From the NCBI GenBank assembly GCA_019424965.1, contig JAHYYL010000041.1:1-18983 (forward strand): DNA of 18,983 nucleotides, written 5' to 3'. Source of the DNA: Collinsella sp. GTDB taxonomy: Bacteria; Actinomycetota; Coriobacteriia; Coriobacteriales; Coriobacteriaceae. Below the pieces are notes generated by a model, which worked only from the letters and a program-made list of their open reading frames with translations, searched no databases and was not told where the DNA came from. This document shows, one piece after another, positions 1 to 7,540 of this stretch. Position 1 is the stretch's first letter, and each line of letters begins with the position of its first letter. The translations under genes and the position numbers were made by a program.

Positions 1-2
1 CT

Positions 3-626
3 CGCTCCTACCTGTACGGCTGGGATATGCCCTGGTTTACCCAGTCAGCCTTTCAAGACATCTGGCGCGCCAGCATCAGCTGGGTATTTTTGTTTATCGC
101 CGGTTGGATGTGCACCCTTTCGCGCAACAATGCCAAACGAGCGGCTAAGTACGCTGCCGCAGCTTTGGTCGTCTGGATCGCAACAACTCTCGTATCGGTC
201 GACGATTCAGTGAACTTTGGCATCATTTATTGCATGGCGGTGTGCACCGCGGTGGTTGCGTTCACCCGTCCGTTACTCCAAAAATTACCGGGCTCATGGG
301 GCATCGCAGCGTGCCTTGTTCTTTTTGCCCTAACCTGGGGCATTCCAAAGGCGGTCTACCCACTCCCCTACCTGGCATGGCTTGGATTCCCAGGCCCGGG
401 TTTTGTTTCGGGAGATTACTATCCGCTCATACCGTTTGTCTCTATGTACCTTACCGGCTTTTTTGCTGCCCAGGTAGCACAAGCATCAAGTCTCGAAGCG
501 CCAGCATGGGCATACGCCAATCCTATCCCGGCGCTCGCAGTCCTGGGTCGGCATGCCTTACCGTTCTACCTGCTCCATCAGCCAGTCATTCTAGGCGTGC
601 TAGAAATCGTTTATTCCGTACGATAA
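3..626 (+). CDS. Heparan-alpha-glucosaminide N-acetyltransferase-like membrane protein (DUF1624 family), 5'-truncated
   Basis: C-terminal part (about 207 residues visible) of a multi-pass membrane protein; the reading frame is open to the left edge, so the true start lies outside the window and the ATG at 27 is probably internal. The visible part has several hydrophobic segments. The order of short motifs (WRASISWVFLFIAGW, then SVNFGIIYCMAV, and near the end GRHALPFYLLHQPVI) matches the HGSNAT/DUF1624 acyltransferase family, in which family members are thought to move acyl groups across the membrane onto sugars. The substrate here is unknown. It is the only plus-strand gene and its last 16 bp overlap the 3' end of hflX convergently. 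An acyltransferase-3 family protein is a less likely alternative. The family call is fairly secure and the function is not. Confidence 0.78.
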   Translation, partial: RSYLYGWDMPWFTQSAFQDIWRASISWVFLFIAGWMCTLSRNNAKRAAKYAAAALVVWIATTLVSVDDSVNFGIIYCMAVCTAVVAFTRPLLQKLPGSWGIAACLVLFALTWGIPKAVYPLPYLAWLGFPGPGFVSGDYYPLIPFVSMYLTGFFAAQVAQASSLEAPAWAYANPIPALAVLGRHALPFYLLHQPVILGVLEIVYSVR

Positions 627-1900
627 CGCTCGAGCAGCGGTGCAATACGAGCCGGCAACTTCGCCACAATGCGAACGCCGTCCTCGAGATATTCCTCATG
701 CAGAAGGGTTCCCTGCTCATGCACCAGCGTGATGAGAGCGCCCTCACGATACGGGATATCAGCGGAGAGCAACACATCGGTGGCAGCTGCCTCGCGAGCA
801 ATCCGGTCGACGAGATCGTCGAGCCCCTCGCCCGTTTGGGCCGAGAACAGAACGGCCTCCGGATAGCGACGACGGAAACTCAATCGATCGACGCTATCGA
901 GAAGATCGATTTTATTGAATACGGTCAGCGTTAAACGCTCTCCGGCGCCGATCTCATCAAGCACGCGGTCGACAGCCTCCAGCTGCCGCTCATAGTCCTC
1001 GTCAGACGCATCTACGACTTTGAGAATTAGATCGGCGCCCAAAACCTCGGACAGCGTCGATTTAAAGGCATCGACCAGACCATGGGGCAGCTTTTGAATA
1101 AAGCCGACGGTATCGGTAATCGTCATGCCGCGACCGCCGGGCAGACGATACGAACGCGTCGTCGGGTCGAGCGTAGCAAACAGCTTGTCCCGCGAAAGTA
1201 CCGTAGAGCCGGTCAGACGATTGAGTAACGTCGATTTACCGGCATTGGTATAACCGGCTAACGCGACGCGAAACGCCGGTGACTCAATGCGACTCTTGGA
1301 TTGAACATCACGACGCTGTTCAACCTGCTTGAGCTCACGACGAAGCGCAGCGATCTTATTACGAATGAGGCGACGGTCGACCTCGAGCTGACTTTCGCCC
1401 TGACCAAAACGTGAGCCGATGCCGCCGCGCGTCTGCTCCTTGGCGAGATGGCTCCACATGCCACGCAGGCGAGGCAACAAATATTGAAGCTGTGCCAGCT
1501 GTACCTGCAGGCGTCCCTCACGCGTCTGAGCATGCAGGCCAAAGATATCCAGGATCAGTGCTGTACGATCGATAATCTTTACCGGCTCGCCCACGGCTTT
1601 CTCCAAATAGGATTGCTGCGAGGGGGTCAGGTCGTCGTCAAAAATAACGACATCGGCATCCATGCGATGCACCAGGCCGCACAGCTCTTCAACCTTACCG
1701 GAACCGATAAACGATTTAGGATACGGCTTTACCAAACGCTGCGACAAGCGTGCCACGCACTGGGCACCAGCCGTGTGGGCAAGGCGTTCCAGCTCATCGA
1801 GCGATCGATCGAGTGGCCATGCATTGTCGCGCCACTCAACACCAACTAAAATGGCACGCTCGGGCTCGGGTGCCGTGGGAACAAGGGGGAAACGGGCCAT
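611..1900 (-). CDS. hflX: GTPase HflX
   Basis: Ribosome-associated GTPase of the Obg-HflX superfamily; family members split stalled or heat-damaged 70S ribosomes. It has 429 residues, the usual length. The N-terminal HflX domain carries the family signature FGQGESQLEVDRR (about residues 165-177), followed by a helical linker. The G domain shows G1 GYTNAGKS (216-223), G3 DTVGF (263-267), G4 NKID (329-332) and a G5-like SAQTG (353-357). The start ATG overlaps the miaA stop (TAATG) and has GAGG 7 nt upstream, so it is probably translated from the miaB-miaA-hflX message. The 3' end runs 16 bp into the convergent acyltransferase gene, leaving no room for a terminator between them. Confidence 0.97.
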   Translation of the reverse strand: MARFPLVPTAPEPERAILVGVEWRDNAWPLDRSLDELERLAHTAGAQCVARLSQRLVKPYPKSFIGSGKVEELCGLVHRMDADVVIFDDDLTPSQQSYLEKAVGEPVKIIDRTALILDIFGLHAQTREGRLQVQLAQLQYLLPRLRGMWSHLAKEQTRGGIGSRFGQGESQLEVDRRLIRNKIAALRRELKQVEQRRDVQSKSRIESPAFRVALAGYTNAGKSTLLNRLTGSTVLSRDKLFATLDPTTRSYRLPGGRGMTITDTVGFIQKLPHGLVDAFKSTLSEVLGADLILKVVDASDEDYERQLEAVDRVLDEIGAGERLTLTVFNKIDLLDSVDRLSFRRRYPEAVLFSAQTGEGLDDLVDRIAREAAATDVLLSADIPYREGALITLVHEQGTLLHEEYLEDGVRIVAKLPARIAPLLERYRTE

Positions 1901-2838
1901 TAGGCAGCCTCAATACGATGCAGGATATCCTCAACGACCCCATCGATCGTACATTCATCCATATCAAACCACACGATACGGTCATCGCGCTTAAACCACG
2001 AAAGCTGACGCTTGGCATAACGACGCGAACGCATCTTAATGAGTTCGCGAGCCTCATCCATGCTCATCACGCCATTGAAAGCATCGATGATCTCTTTATA
2101 GCCAATTGCCTGCATCGACGTCAGGGCATCTCCCAGCCCCTGGTCCATAAGACCGCGGACCTCGTCGACAAGACCCTGCTCAAACATCAGATCGACGCGC
2201 AGGTTAATGCGTTCATAGAGCACCTCGCGATTTCGCGTCAGGCCAAACCATAACGCATGATAATGCTCGCGCGGAACACTAAACTGCGACTTTTGCTGCG
2301 CATAGGAAACCCCATCATCGTGCATTTCGAGCGCGCGAATCACACGCCGCACGTTATGGGGATGAATAACAGCAGCTGATTCTGGATCACGCTCGGCAAG
2401 CAGGGCATGCAGTTCTTCCTCGCCAATACGCTCGGCAAGCTCCTGATAGCCCGCACGACGATCGTCCTCAAGTTCACCCGAGGGAAAGTCCATCTCATCA
2501 AGGGCGGCCTTGAGATATAGCCCCGTACCTCCGCAAAAAACCGGCAGGCAACCCGAACCAAGGAGACGTTCAACATGCACGCGAGCGTCAGCCTGATAAA
2601 GCGCAGCAGAATATGCCACACCCGGCTCTACAATGTCGACGAGACGCAGCGGCGCCGTACACTCATCGGGCGCCATCTTTGCGGTACCGATGTCCATGCC
2701 GCGATAGATTTGCATCGCGTCGCACGACAGCACTTCGGACGAAAGACGGGCTGCCAAACGGTCGGCAACATCGCTCTTACCAACCGCCGTCGGACCGACG
2801 ATCGCAACGGCGGAAAGACCTGCCCCGGGAGCAACCAT
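1900..2838 (-). CDS. miaA: tRNA dimethylallyltransferase MiaA
   Basis: Transfers dimethylallyl from DMAPP to N6 of A37 in tRNAs reading UNN codons, the first step towards ms2i6A. It has 312 residues, the typical length. Visible motifs are the P-loop GPTAVGKS (15-22), the catalytic-aspartate segment SCDAMQIYRGMDIGTAK (38-54), and GGTGLYLKA (103-111). The gene lies directly after miaB, whose product performs the next step on the same base, and before hflX; both junctions are 1-nt TAATG overlaps. The ribosome binding site is weak (GGGCGAG region), so translation is probably coupled to miaB. Confidence 0.98.
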   Translation of the reverse strand: MVAPGAGLSAVAIVGPTAVGKSDVADRLAARLSSEVLSCDAMQIYRGMDIGTAKMAPDECTAPLRLVDIVEPGVAYSAALYQADARVHVERLLGSGCLPVFCGGTGLYLKAALDEMDFPSGELEDDRRAGYQELAERIGEEELHALLAERDPESAAVIHPHNVRRVIRALEMHDDGVSYAQQKSQFSVPREHYHALWFGLTRNREVLYERINLRVDLMFEQGLVDEVRGLMDQGLGDALTSMQAIGYKEIIDAFNGVMSMDEARELIKMRSRRYAKRQLSWFKRDDRIVWFDMDECTIDGVVEDILHRIEAA

Positions 2839-4214
2839 TAGCGAGGCTCGCCCACAACGGAGCCGGACAAATACCAGGTCTTGGCAACGTCAACGTCAAC
2901 ATCAACGATCTTGCCAACAAGCTGATCGATGCTGTAACCCTCGGGGATAGGCGCGTGCACAGTCTGATTCTTGGGACTCTTGCCCAGCAGGACCGCGTCG
3001 TTCTTTTTACTCGTTCCCTCAATGAGCGCCGGAACCACAGTATGAAGCTCACCCTGGTTATACTCGTATGCCGTGGTCTCGATAACCTTAACCAAGCGGT
3101 TGAAACGCTCGAGAATAACCTCATGCGGCGTAGGATCGTCAATCTCGGCAGCCGGGGTACCGGCGCGCTTGGAATAGATGAAGGTATAGGCCTGAGCATA
3201 GCGGACCGTCTCGGCAAGTGAGAACGTCTGCTCAAAGTCCTCTTCAGTCTCACCCGGGAAGCCAACGATAATGTCGGTCGAGAGCGCGATGTCGGGCATG
3301 CGGTTGCGAATGCGATCGACAAGGCCCAGATAGTCCTCGCGTGTATAACGGCGATTCATCTCTTTGAGGATCCGCGTCGAACCTGACTGGACGGCCAGAT
3401 GCAGCTGCGGCATAACGGCAGGCGTCTCGGCCATGGCATCGATGGTCTCGGGCAGCAGGTCCTTGGGATGTGAAGACGTAAAGAAGATACGCTCCACACC
3501 CGTATCGCCCACGGCACGCAGCAGATCGGCAAAACGCGGCTTGCCAAACAGATCGCGACCATATGAGTTAACGTTTTGGCCCAACAGCGTAATCTCACGC
3601 ACGCCCTGGCGTACCAAACCGGTCACCTCGTCGACAATCTCCTCGAAGGGGCGGCTCTTTTCGCGACCACGCACATACGGCACGATGCAATAGGTGCAGA
3701 AATTATTGCAGCCTGTCATGATGGGCACCCAAGCGTGATACTGGGTCTCGCGATGCCACGGCATGCTCATGGCGTCCGTATCCTCATGCTCATTGGCACG
3801 GATATGACGCTTACCATCAAGGAACGCCTCGGCAATGAGCTCGGCCACATGTGCGATGGAATGCGTGCCAAAAATGACATTGACATTATCGACGTTGGTG
3901 AGCAGGCCCTCGCCATCGCGCTGCGCGATGCAACCGCCAACGGCAACCACGCGCTTGCCCGAAGGCGAAGGCGGCAGGCTTTTGCAGGAATTGCACTGAC
4001 CGTACAGGCGAGTATCGGCGGCCTCGCGCACGCAGCACGTCATGAAGACAACGATATCGGCATGCGCGGGATCGAGCGCCATGAGGCAGCCATACGAATC
4101 AAGCAGACCGCTCACACGCTCGGAGTCGTGCTGATTCATCTGGCAGCCAAAGGTGCGGATAAAGTAGGTTTTACCGGCAAGAATATCGCGTACGGAACGC
4201 TGGTCCATGTGCAT
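2838..4214 (-). CDS. miaB: tRNA-2-methylthio-N6-dimethylallyladenosine synthase MiaB
   Basis: Radical-SAM methylthiotransferase that adds the 2-methylthio group to i6A37 of tRNA. It has 458 residues. The N-terminal MTTase domain has the three cluster cysteines C24 (FGCQMN), C60 (MTCCVRE) and C95 (GGCIAQ). The radical-SAM CxxxCxxC motif is C169-C173-C176, in GCNNFCTYC. A C-terminal TRAM-like domain follows. The FGCQMN motif separates it from RimO, which has LGCAKN. Two ATGs are possible: at 4214 AGGA lies only 3 nt upstream, whereas at 4208 the spacing is 9 nt, so the shorter form starting MDQRSV may be real. It is 39 bp from spoVS with no recognisable promoter in the gap, so it may be cotranscribed with spoVS. 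Confidence 0.98.
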   Translation of the reverse strand: MHMDQRSVRDILAGKTYFIRTFGCQMNQHDSERVSGLLDSYGCLMALDPAHADIVVFMTCCVREAADTRLYGQCNSCKSLPPSPSGKRVVAVGGCIAQRDGEGLLTNVDNVNVIFGTHSIAHVAELIAEAFLDGKRHIRANEHEDTDAMSMPWHRETQYHAWVPIMTGCNNFCTYCIVPYVRGREKSRPFEEIVDEVTGLVRQGVREITLLGQNVNSYGRDLFGKPRFADLLRAVGDTGVERIFFTSSHPKDLLPETIDAMAETPAVMPQLHLAVQSGSTRILKEMNRRYTREDYLGLVDRIRNRMPDIALSTDIIVGFPGETEEDFEQTFSLAETVRYAQAYTFIYSKRAGTPAAEIDDPTPHEVILERFNRLVKVIETTAYEYNQGELHTVVPALIEGTSKKNDAVLLGKSPKNQTVHAPIPEGYSIDQLVGKIVDVDVDVAKTWYLSGSVVGEPR

Positions 4215-4253
4215 AAGTCCTAACGATGGGGAGCGGAACGAGGCAAGCAGAAG

Positions 4254-4571
4254 CTATGCCACAGGCTTAACATCATCCATGACGACGTTATCCATAGCAG
4301 CTCGATTGATCTGGTGAACGTAGATAGAAAGGCGGATGGCCGTGCGCGACTCCCCGTTAATGAGGATGTCGGAGAGCACGGGCGCGCAGGAAATATCAAA
4401 ACCGGTTGGAATCAAAAAACCGCGCGCGATAGCAACGGCCTTAATGGCTTGGTTGACGGCACCAGCGCCGACACACTGGATGTTGACGGGTACACCATCC
4501 TTGACCATGCCGGCGATGGCGCCGGCAACGGACGCGGGCGATGATTTGCTTGATACCTTCAGGCAATCCAT
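4254..4571 (-). CDS. spoVS: Stage V sporulation protein S (SpoVS)
   Basis: Small Alba-like-fold protein of 105 residues. The core (MDCLKVSSKSSPASVAGAIAG, then GAGAVNQAIKAVAIARGF and a closing TAIRLSIYV) is close to SpoVS of Bacillus. It carries about 15-20 extra residues at the C-terminus (HQINRAAMDNVVMDDVKPVA). The family is needed for late sporulation in Bacillus but is also widespread in non-sporulating bacteria, where it probably binds nucleic acid. I chose the ATG at 4571 because AGGAG stands 7 nt upstream and the family begins at this methionine. A longer open frame reaching 4646 would run through the promoter-like sequence. Its position after rny (with one gene between) and before miaB recalls rny-ymdB-spoVS-miaB in Bacillus. 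Confidence 0.95.
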   Translation of the reverse strand: MDCLKVSSKSSPASVAGAIAGMVKDGVPVNIQCVGAGAVNQAIKAVAIARGFLIPTGFDISCAPVLSDILINGESRTAIRLSIYVHQINRAAMDNVVMDDVKPVA

Positions 4572-4578
4572 GAAGAAA

Positions 4579-4583
4579 CTCCT
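4579..4583 (-). promoter_or_regulatory. Ribosome binding site of spoVS (decides the start)
   Basis: AGGAG on the minus strand, 7 nt before the ATG at 4571. It supports the 105-residue product over the longer open frame starting at 4646. Confidence 0.85.
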
Positions 4584-4612
4584 GCATTTAAAAGTACGTT
4601 TTAACTGCAATA

Positions 4613-4641
4613 ACTGTATCGTACCGAGTGGACTCGGTAAA
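4613..4641 (-). promoter_or_regulatory. Putative spoVS promoter
   Basis: On the minus strand TTTACC (4641-4636) and TACAGT (4618-4613) are separated by exactly 17 bp; each hexamer matches the sigma-A consensus at 4 of 6 positions. This would start transcription about 35 nt before the spoVS ATG. A palindrome fills the spacer region. The match is moderate, and readthrough from the upstream ATPase gene is also possible. Confidence 0.45.
4622..4639. promoter_or_regulatory. Perfect 18-bp palindrome, candidate operator of spoVS
   Basis: TACCGAGT-CC-ACTCGGTA (minus-strand reading) is a perfect 8-bp inverted repeat with a 2-bp centre. It lies in the short gap between the ATPase stop and spoVS, within the spacer and -35 of the putative promoter. 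The very short loop and the absence of a following T run argue for a dimeric repressor site rather than a terminator. No known regulator is recognised. Confidence 0.5.
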
Positions 4642-4645
4642 GGCA

Positions 4646-5731
4646 CTATTCCTCTTTGGCAAGATCAAAGGTCACGGTGATTCGATCACGCGAAACACGA
4701 ATCTTTGGGTCGCCGCAAAGGTTGAGATAGTACCGGGCAGCAAGGTCATTAAAGTCGCGCTCCACAGCACGCGAAAACTGTGCAATGTCATCCTTGGCAA
4801 TACGTAGCCCGCGACGATCCTTCGCGAGATCGACAGGAGCCGGCGCACGCGAGGACGAATCACGCTCGCGCAGCAGACGCGCGGTCACACCGCGAACGGG
4901 CTTAATCTGCCCTACCAAAATGCGATGGGCCGTGCGCTCGGACATCTCAAGACCCAAACCCGAACAGATACGGATAAAGTCCTCGGCATCAGAAGCAAGG
5001 CCTAAACGATCGACAACCGGAAGCTCGCTCTCGTCATCAATGAACAGGAGACGAGACGTATCGAGCCGGCTTGACGCCTGAGCATAAAGGGTCGCGGCAA
5101 TCTCAGACGGAGAACCAAGATAGACATCGCAACCACGCAACTCTTCGAGCGCAAACTCACAAGCAGCGCGAATAATATTATGCGGACCGCGAGCACAGAC
5201 ATAACGTCCGTCCTCATCCTTGACGGCCTGGGGCCAGCTGGACTGATCGGCACGCTCACTGAGGCGGTTAGCCGCAACGCTCACCTTGAAGGCTGAACCA
5301 AGATCGACACCGGACGTGACCACACGGGCCTCGTCGGTGTTCTGCTTGATCGAAAACAATGCCATGCCACGACCGTGAACGCCCCAACGGTCCATCTTCA
5401 TGCTCTCGAGCTTGGAGGTAACGCGGGCATCAAAGATTCGCTCTTGCATATCCTGCGGAACGCCAGAACCGTTATCCAGAAAGACAAGCGTGCGGACGCC
5501 ATCTTCCTTGGTCGTGGCGAGATAGACCTTGTCGGCGCCGGCATCGCGAGCATTACGGAGCATTTCGATGACGATGTCCTCGACATGCTGAATGTCGTGC
5601 TTAGCCTGGCGCCGCTCGGCCTCCGAAACGCGGAGGCGGACATACCCCTCGCCAAGGTTCTCCTCGACGCGAAGGTTGCCCTCCCCCGACATCGACGCGA
5701 TAAATGAGATGAGCTCGTTCGCGTCGCTCAT
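4646..5731 (-). CDS. GHKL-fold ATP-binding protein of unknown function
   Basis: Protein of 361 residues with an N-terminal GHKL (Hsp90/MutL/histidine-kinase type) ATPase domain. The N-box is HVEDIVIEMLRNARDAGAD (about 49-67, with E56 and N60 placed to coordinate Mg-ATP), the G1 box is DNGSGVP (86-92), and a glycine-rich lid follows as GVHGRGMALFSI (117-128). No transmembrane segment, phosphoacceptor histidine or MutL endonuclease motif is visible. The remaining about 230 residues are not recognised; the C-terminus ends in strand-like repeats (KIRVSRDRITVTFDL). N60 in a RNAxDAGA context resembles MutL/Hsp90 more than kinases. The start lies 1 bp after the rny stop without a clear Shine-Dalgarno, suggesting coupling to RNase Y. 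It occupies the place of ymdB in the Bacillus rny-ymdB-spoVS order. ATP binding is well supported and the role is unknown. Confidence 0.88.
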   Translation of the reverse strand: MSDANELISFIASMSGEGNLRVEENLGEGYVRLRVSEAERRQAKHDIQHVEDIVIEMLRNARDAGADKVYLATTKEDGVRTLVFLDNGSGVPQDMQERIFDARVTSKLESMKMDRWGVHGRGMALFSIKQNTDEARVVTSGVDLGSAFKVSVAANRLSERADQSSWPQAVKDEDGRYVCARGPHNIIRAACEFALEELRGCDVYLGSPSEIAATLYAQASSRLDTSRLLFIDDESELPVVDRLGLASDAEDFIRICSGLGLEMSERTAHRILVGQIKPVRGVTARLLRERDSSSRAPAPVDLAKDRRGLRIAKDDIAQFSRAVERDFNDLAARYYLNLCGDPKIRVSRDRITVTFDLAKEE

Positions 5732-5732
5732 G

Positions 5733-7283
5733 TTATTTAGCGATATCGACAGCGCGGCTCTCGCGAATCACGACGACGCGCACCTGACCGGGATACTCCA
5801 TCTCTTCCTCGATCTGATGGGCGATATCGTGAGCCAGAACCGTGGACTGGGCATCGGAAATCTTGTCTGGCTGGACCATGACGTGGACCTCGCGACCGGC
5901 CTGCATGGCATAGGTACGTTCGACGCCGTCATGAGAGTTGGCGATCTCCTCGAGCTTCTCAAGACGCTTGATGTAGTTCTCGGCAGACTCGCGACGGGCA
6001 CCGGGGCGAGAGGCAGAGACAGCATCGGCGGCCTGCACCAGGACATCGAGCACCGTGTTGGGGTCGACATCGGCATGGTGAGCCTCAATAGCGTGGACGA
6101 TAACGGGCTTCTCGCCATAACGGCGGGCAAGCTCGGCGCCGATGACGGCATGCGGGCCCTCGACGTCGTGGTCGATTGCCTTGCCCAGGTCATGAAGCAG
6201 GCCGGCGCGCTTGGCGGTCACAACGTCCAGGCCAAGCTCGGAAGCCATCACGCCGCACAGATCAGAGACCTCGAGGGAATGCTGAAGCACGTTCTGACCA
6301 AACGAGGTACGGTAGCGCAGGGCACCAAGGGTCTTGACGATCTCGGGGTGCAGGTCGTGGATGCCGGCATCGAAGGCAGCCTGCTCGCCAGCCTCGCGCA
6401 CGCGCTGCTGAACCAGGTCGGCGGCCTTGTGATACATCTCCTCGATACGGGCAGGGTGAATGCGGCCGTCGGCGATGAGGTTCTCGAGGGCGACACGGGC
6501 GGTCTCACGACGGACCGGGTCGAAGCTCGAAAGAACGACGGTCTCGGGCGTGTCGTCGATCACGAGGTTGACGCCGGAAACCTGCTCGAAGGTCCGGATG
6601 TTGCGACCCTCGCGACCGATGATACGGCCCTTGAGGTCATCAGAGGGAATGTGCACGGAGGTAACGGTGACCTCGGCAGTGTGGTCGGCAGCGCAGCGCT
6701 GAATCGCCAGAGACAGAATCTCCTGGGCGGTCTTGTGGCACTCGGCGCGAACCTGCTGCTCGGACTCGCGAATGATCGTGGCGGCCTCGTGGGTGACCTC
6801 GCCGCGAACCTTATCGAGGAGCTCCTTGTGGGCGTCCTCGCGGGTAAGGTCGGCGATACGCTCGAGCTCGGAGGTCTGCTTTGCGCAGAGCTCCTCGAGC
6901 TCACGGGAGCGCTTCTCGACCTGACCGGCCTGGCTGGACAGCTGATGCTCGCGCTTGTCGAGAGCGTCGTTGCGGCGATCAAGGGATTCCTCGCGCTGCA
7001 TCACGCGGTTCTCGAGCGTACGAATCTCGTTCTTACGCTGCTTGTCCTCGGCCTCGGCGGCCTGCTTGTTCTTGATGATCTCCTCTTTAGCCTCGAGCAG
7101 AGCCTCTTTTTTGAGGGTCTCGGCCTGACGCTTGGCATCACCGATCAGGGACTCAGCCTGTGCGTGTGCCGACTGGATTTTTTCGTCGGCCTCGTGAAGA
7201 CTACCCTGCTTGGCGGTGCGCATGTAGGCAATGGCGGCGATGGCACCCAAAACGATGCCAACGAGCGCTGCGATGATAGGCAT
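5733..7283 (-). CDS. rny: Ribonuclease Y
   Basis: Membrane-anchored endoribonuclease that initiates mRNA decay. It has 516 residues, typical for the family. An N-terminal membrane helix (about residues 2-21) is followed by a long charged coiled coil (about 30-195), a KH domain with GRIIGREGRN (219-228), and an HD domain with the catalytic HD pair in LLHDLGKAIDHD (about 364-365). A GTG 6 nt upstream (7289) is in frame, but AAGGAG would then overlap the start codon; with the ATG at 7283 the spacing is 5 nt, so I chose 7283. It has its own consensus promoter and a long leader, and is followed after 1 bp by the GHKL ATPase gene. Confidence 0.98.
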   Translation of the reverse strand: MPIIAALVGIVLGAIAAIAYMRTAKQGSLHEADEKIQSAHAQAESLIGDAKRQAETLKKEALLEAKEEIIKNKQAAEAEDKQRKNEIRTLENRVMQREESLDRRNDALDKREHQLSSQAGQVEKRSRELEELCAKQTSELERIADLTREDAHKELLDKVRGEVTHEAATIIRESEQQVRAECHKTAQEILSLAIQRCAADHTAEVTVTSVHIPSDDLKGRIIGREGRNIRTFEQVSGVNLVIDDTPETVVLSSFDPVRRETARVALENLIADGRIHPARIEEMYHKAADLVQQRVREAGEQAAFDAGIHDLHPEIVKTLGALRYRTSFGQNVLQHSLEVSDLCGVMASELGLDVVTAKRAGLLHDLGKAIDHDVEGPHAVIGAELARRYGEKPVIVHAIEAHHADVDPNTVLDVLVQAADAVSASRPGARRESAENYIKRLEKLEEIANSHDGVERTYAMQAGREVHVMVQPDKISDAQSTVLAHDIAHQIEEEMEYPGQVRVVVIRESRAVDIAK

Positions 7284-7288
7284 GCTCA

Positions 7289-7294
7289 CTCCTT
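7289..7294 (-). promoter_or_regulatory. Ribosome binding site of rny (decides the start)
   Basis: AAGGAG on the minus strand, 5 nt before the ATG at 7283. The upstream in-frame GTG at 7289 overlaps this site and is therefore unlikely to be the start. Confidence 0.85.
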
Positions 7295-7318
7295 TTTATG
7301 GATTCGTTACACAACAAA

Positions 7319-7344
7319 GCGAACCGTCCTTACGAACGGCTCGC
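7319..7344 (-). promoter_or_regulatory. Imperfect hairpin in the rny leader, near the ribosome binding site
   Basis: GCGAGCCGT and ACGGTTCGC pair with one mismatch around an 8-nt loop (minus-strand RNA). It ends about 25 nt before the ribosome binding site. No riboswitch class is recognised. It could stabilise the message or serve in feedback by RNase Y, which is inference. Confidence 0.5.
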
Positions 7345-7405
7345 GACATTTGAGTAATATGGGCGCAGCTTATGCGGGTCGGATACAGATAAACATATAA
7401 ACAAA

Positions 7406-7420
7406 CTCATCACAGATGAG
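7406..7420 (-). promoter_or_regulatory. Short hairpin in the rny leader
   Basis: CTCATC-TGT-GATGAG, a perfect 6-bp stem with a 3-nt loop, about 25 nt downstream of the predicted transcription start. No T run follows directly, so it is not a convincing terminator. Confidence 0.5.
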
Positions 7421-7449
7421 CACATATCACAAAGCAAATGACAGTGTTT

Positions 7450-7478
7450 ATCGTACGTTGAACCACAACAACTGTCAA
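7450..7478 (-). promoter_or_regulatory. Sigma-A-type promoter of rny
   Basis: Minus strand: consensus -35 TTGACA (7478-7473), 17-bp spacer, -10 TACGAT (7455-7450). Transcription would start near 7443, giving a leader of about 160 nt before rny. The -35 box overlaps the A/T run that ends the recX terminator. Confidence 0.85.
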
Positions 7479-7526
7479 ATAAATGGCCCCAGCACGGCGG
7501 CTAAAACGCGGTGAACGGCAGGGCCA
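7477..7526 (-). terminator. Probable terminator of recA-recX
   Basis: Fifteen bp after the recX stop, TGGCCCTG (7526-7519) can pair with TGGGGCCA (7491-7484), with six Watson-Crick pairs at the base and two G-T pairs. The enclosed GC-rich segment is 27 nt. The run TTTATTT (7483-7477) follows directly. The large loop makes it less regular than a textbook terminator. Confidence 0.6.
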
Positions 7527-7540
7527 CAAAACGCATACGC

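Noticed and set aside
4622..4639. Palindrome upstream of spoVS as an intrinsic terminator of the ATPase gene
   Set aside because: The central gap is only 2 bases and the sequence after it (minus strand, CGATACAG) has no T run.
4572..4646. Longer start for spoVS at 4646
   Set aside because: The ribosome binding site at 4579-4583 and the family N-terminus both point to 4571; the extension would translate the promoter-like region.
5592..7400. Plus-strand open frame of 602 codons opposite rny
   Set aside because: It is antisense to the clearly real rny, with a Leu/Gly/Asp-rich composition typical of the complement of GC-rich coding sequence, and no family motif or ribosome binding site.
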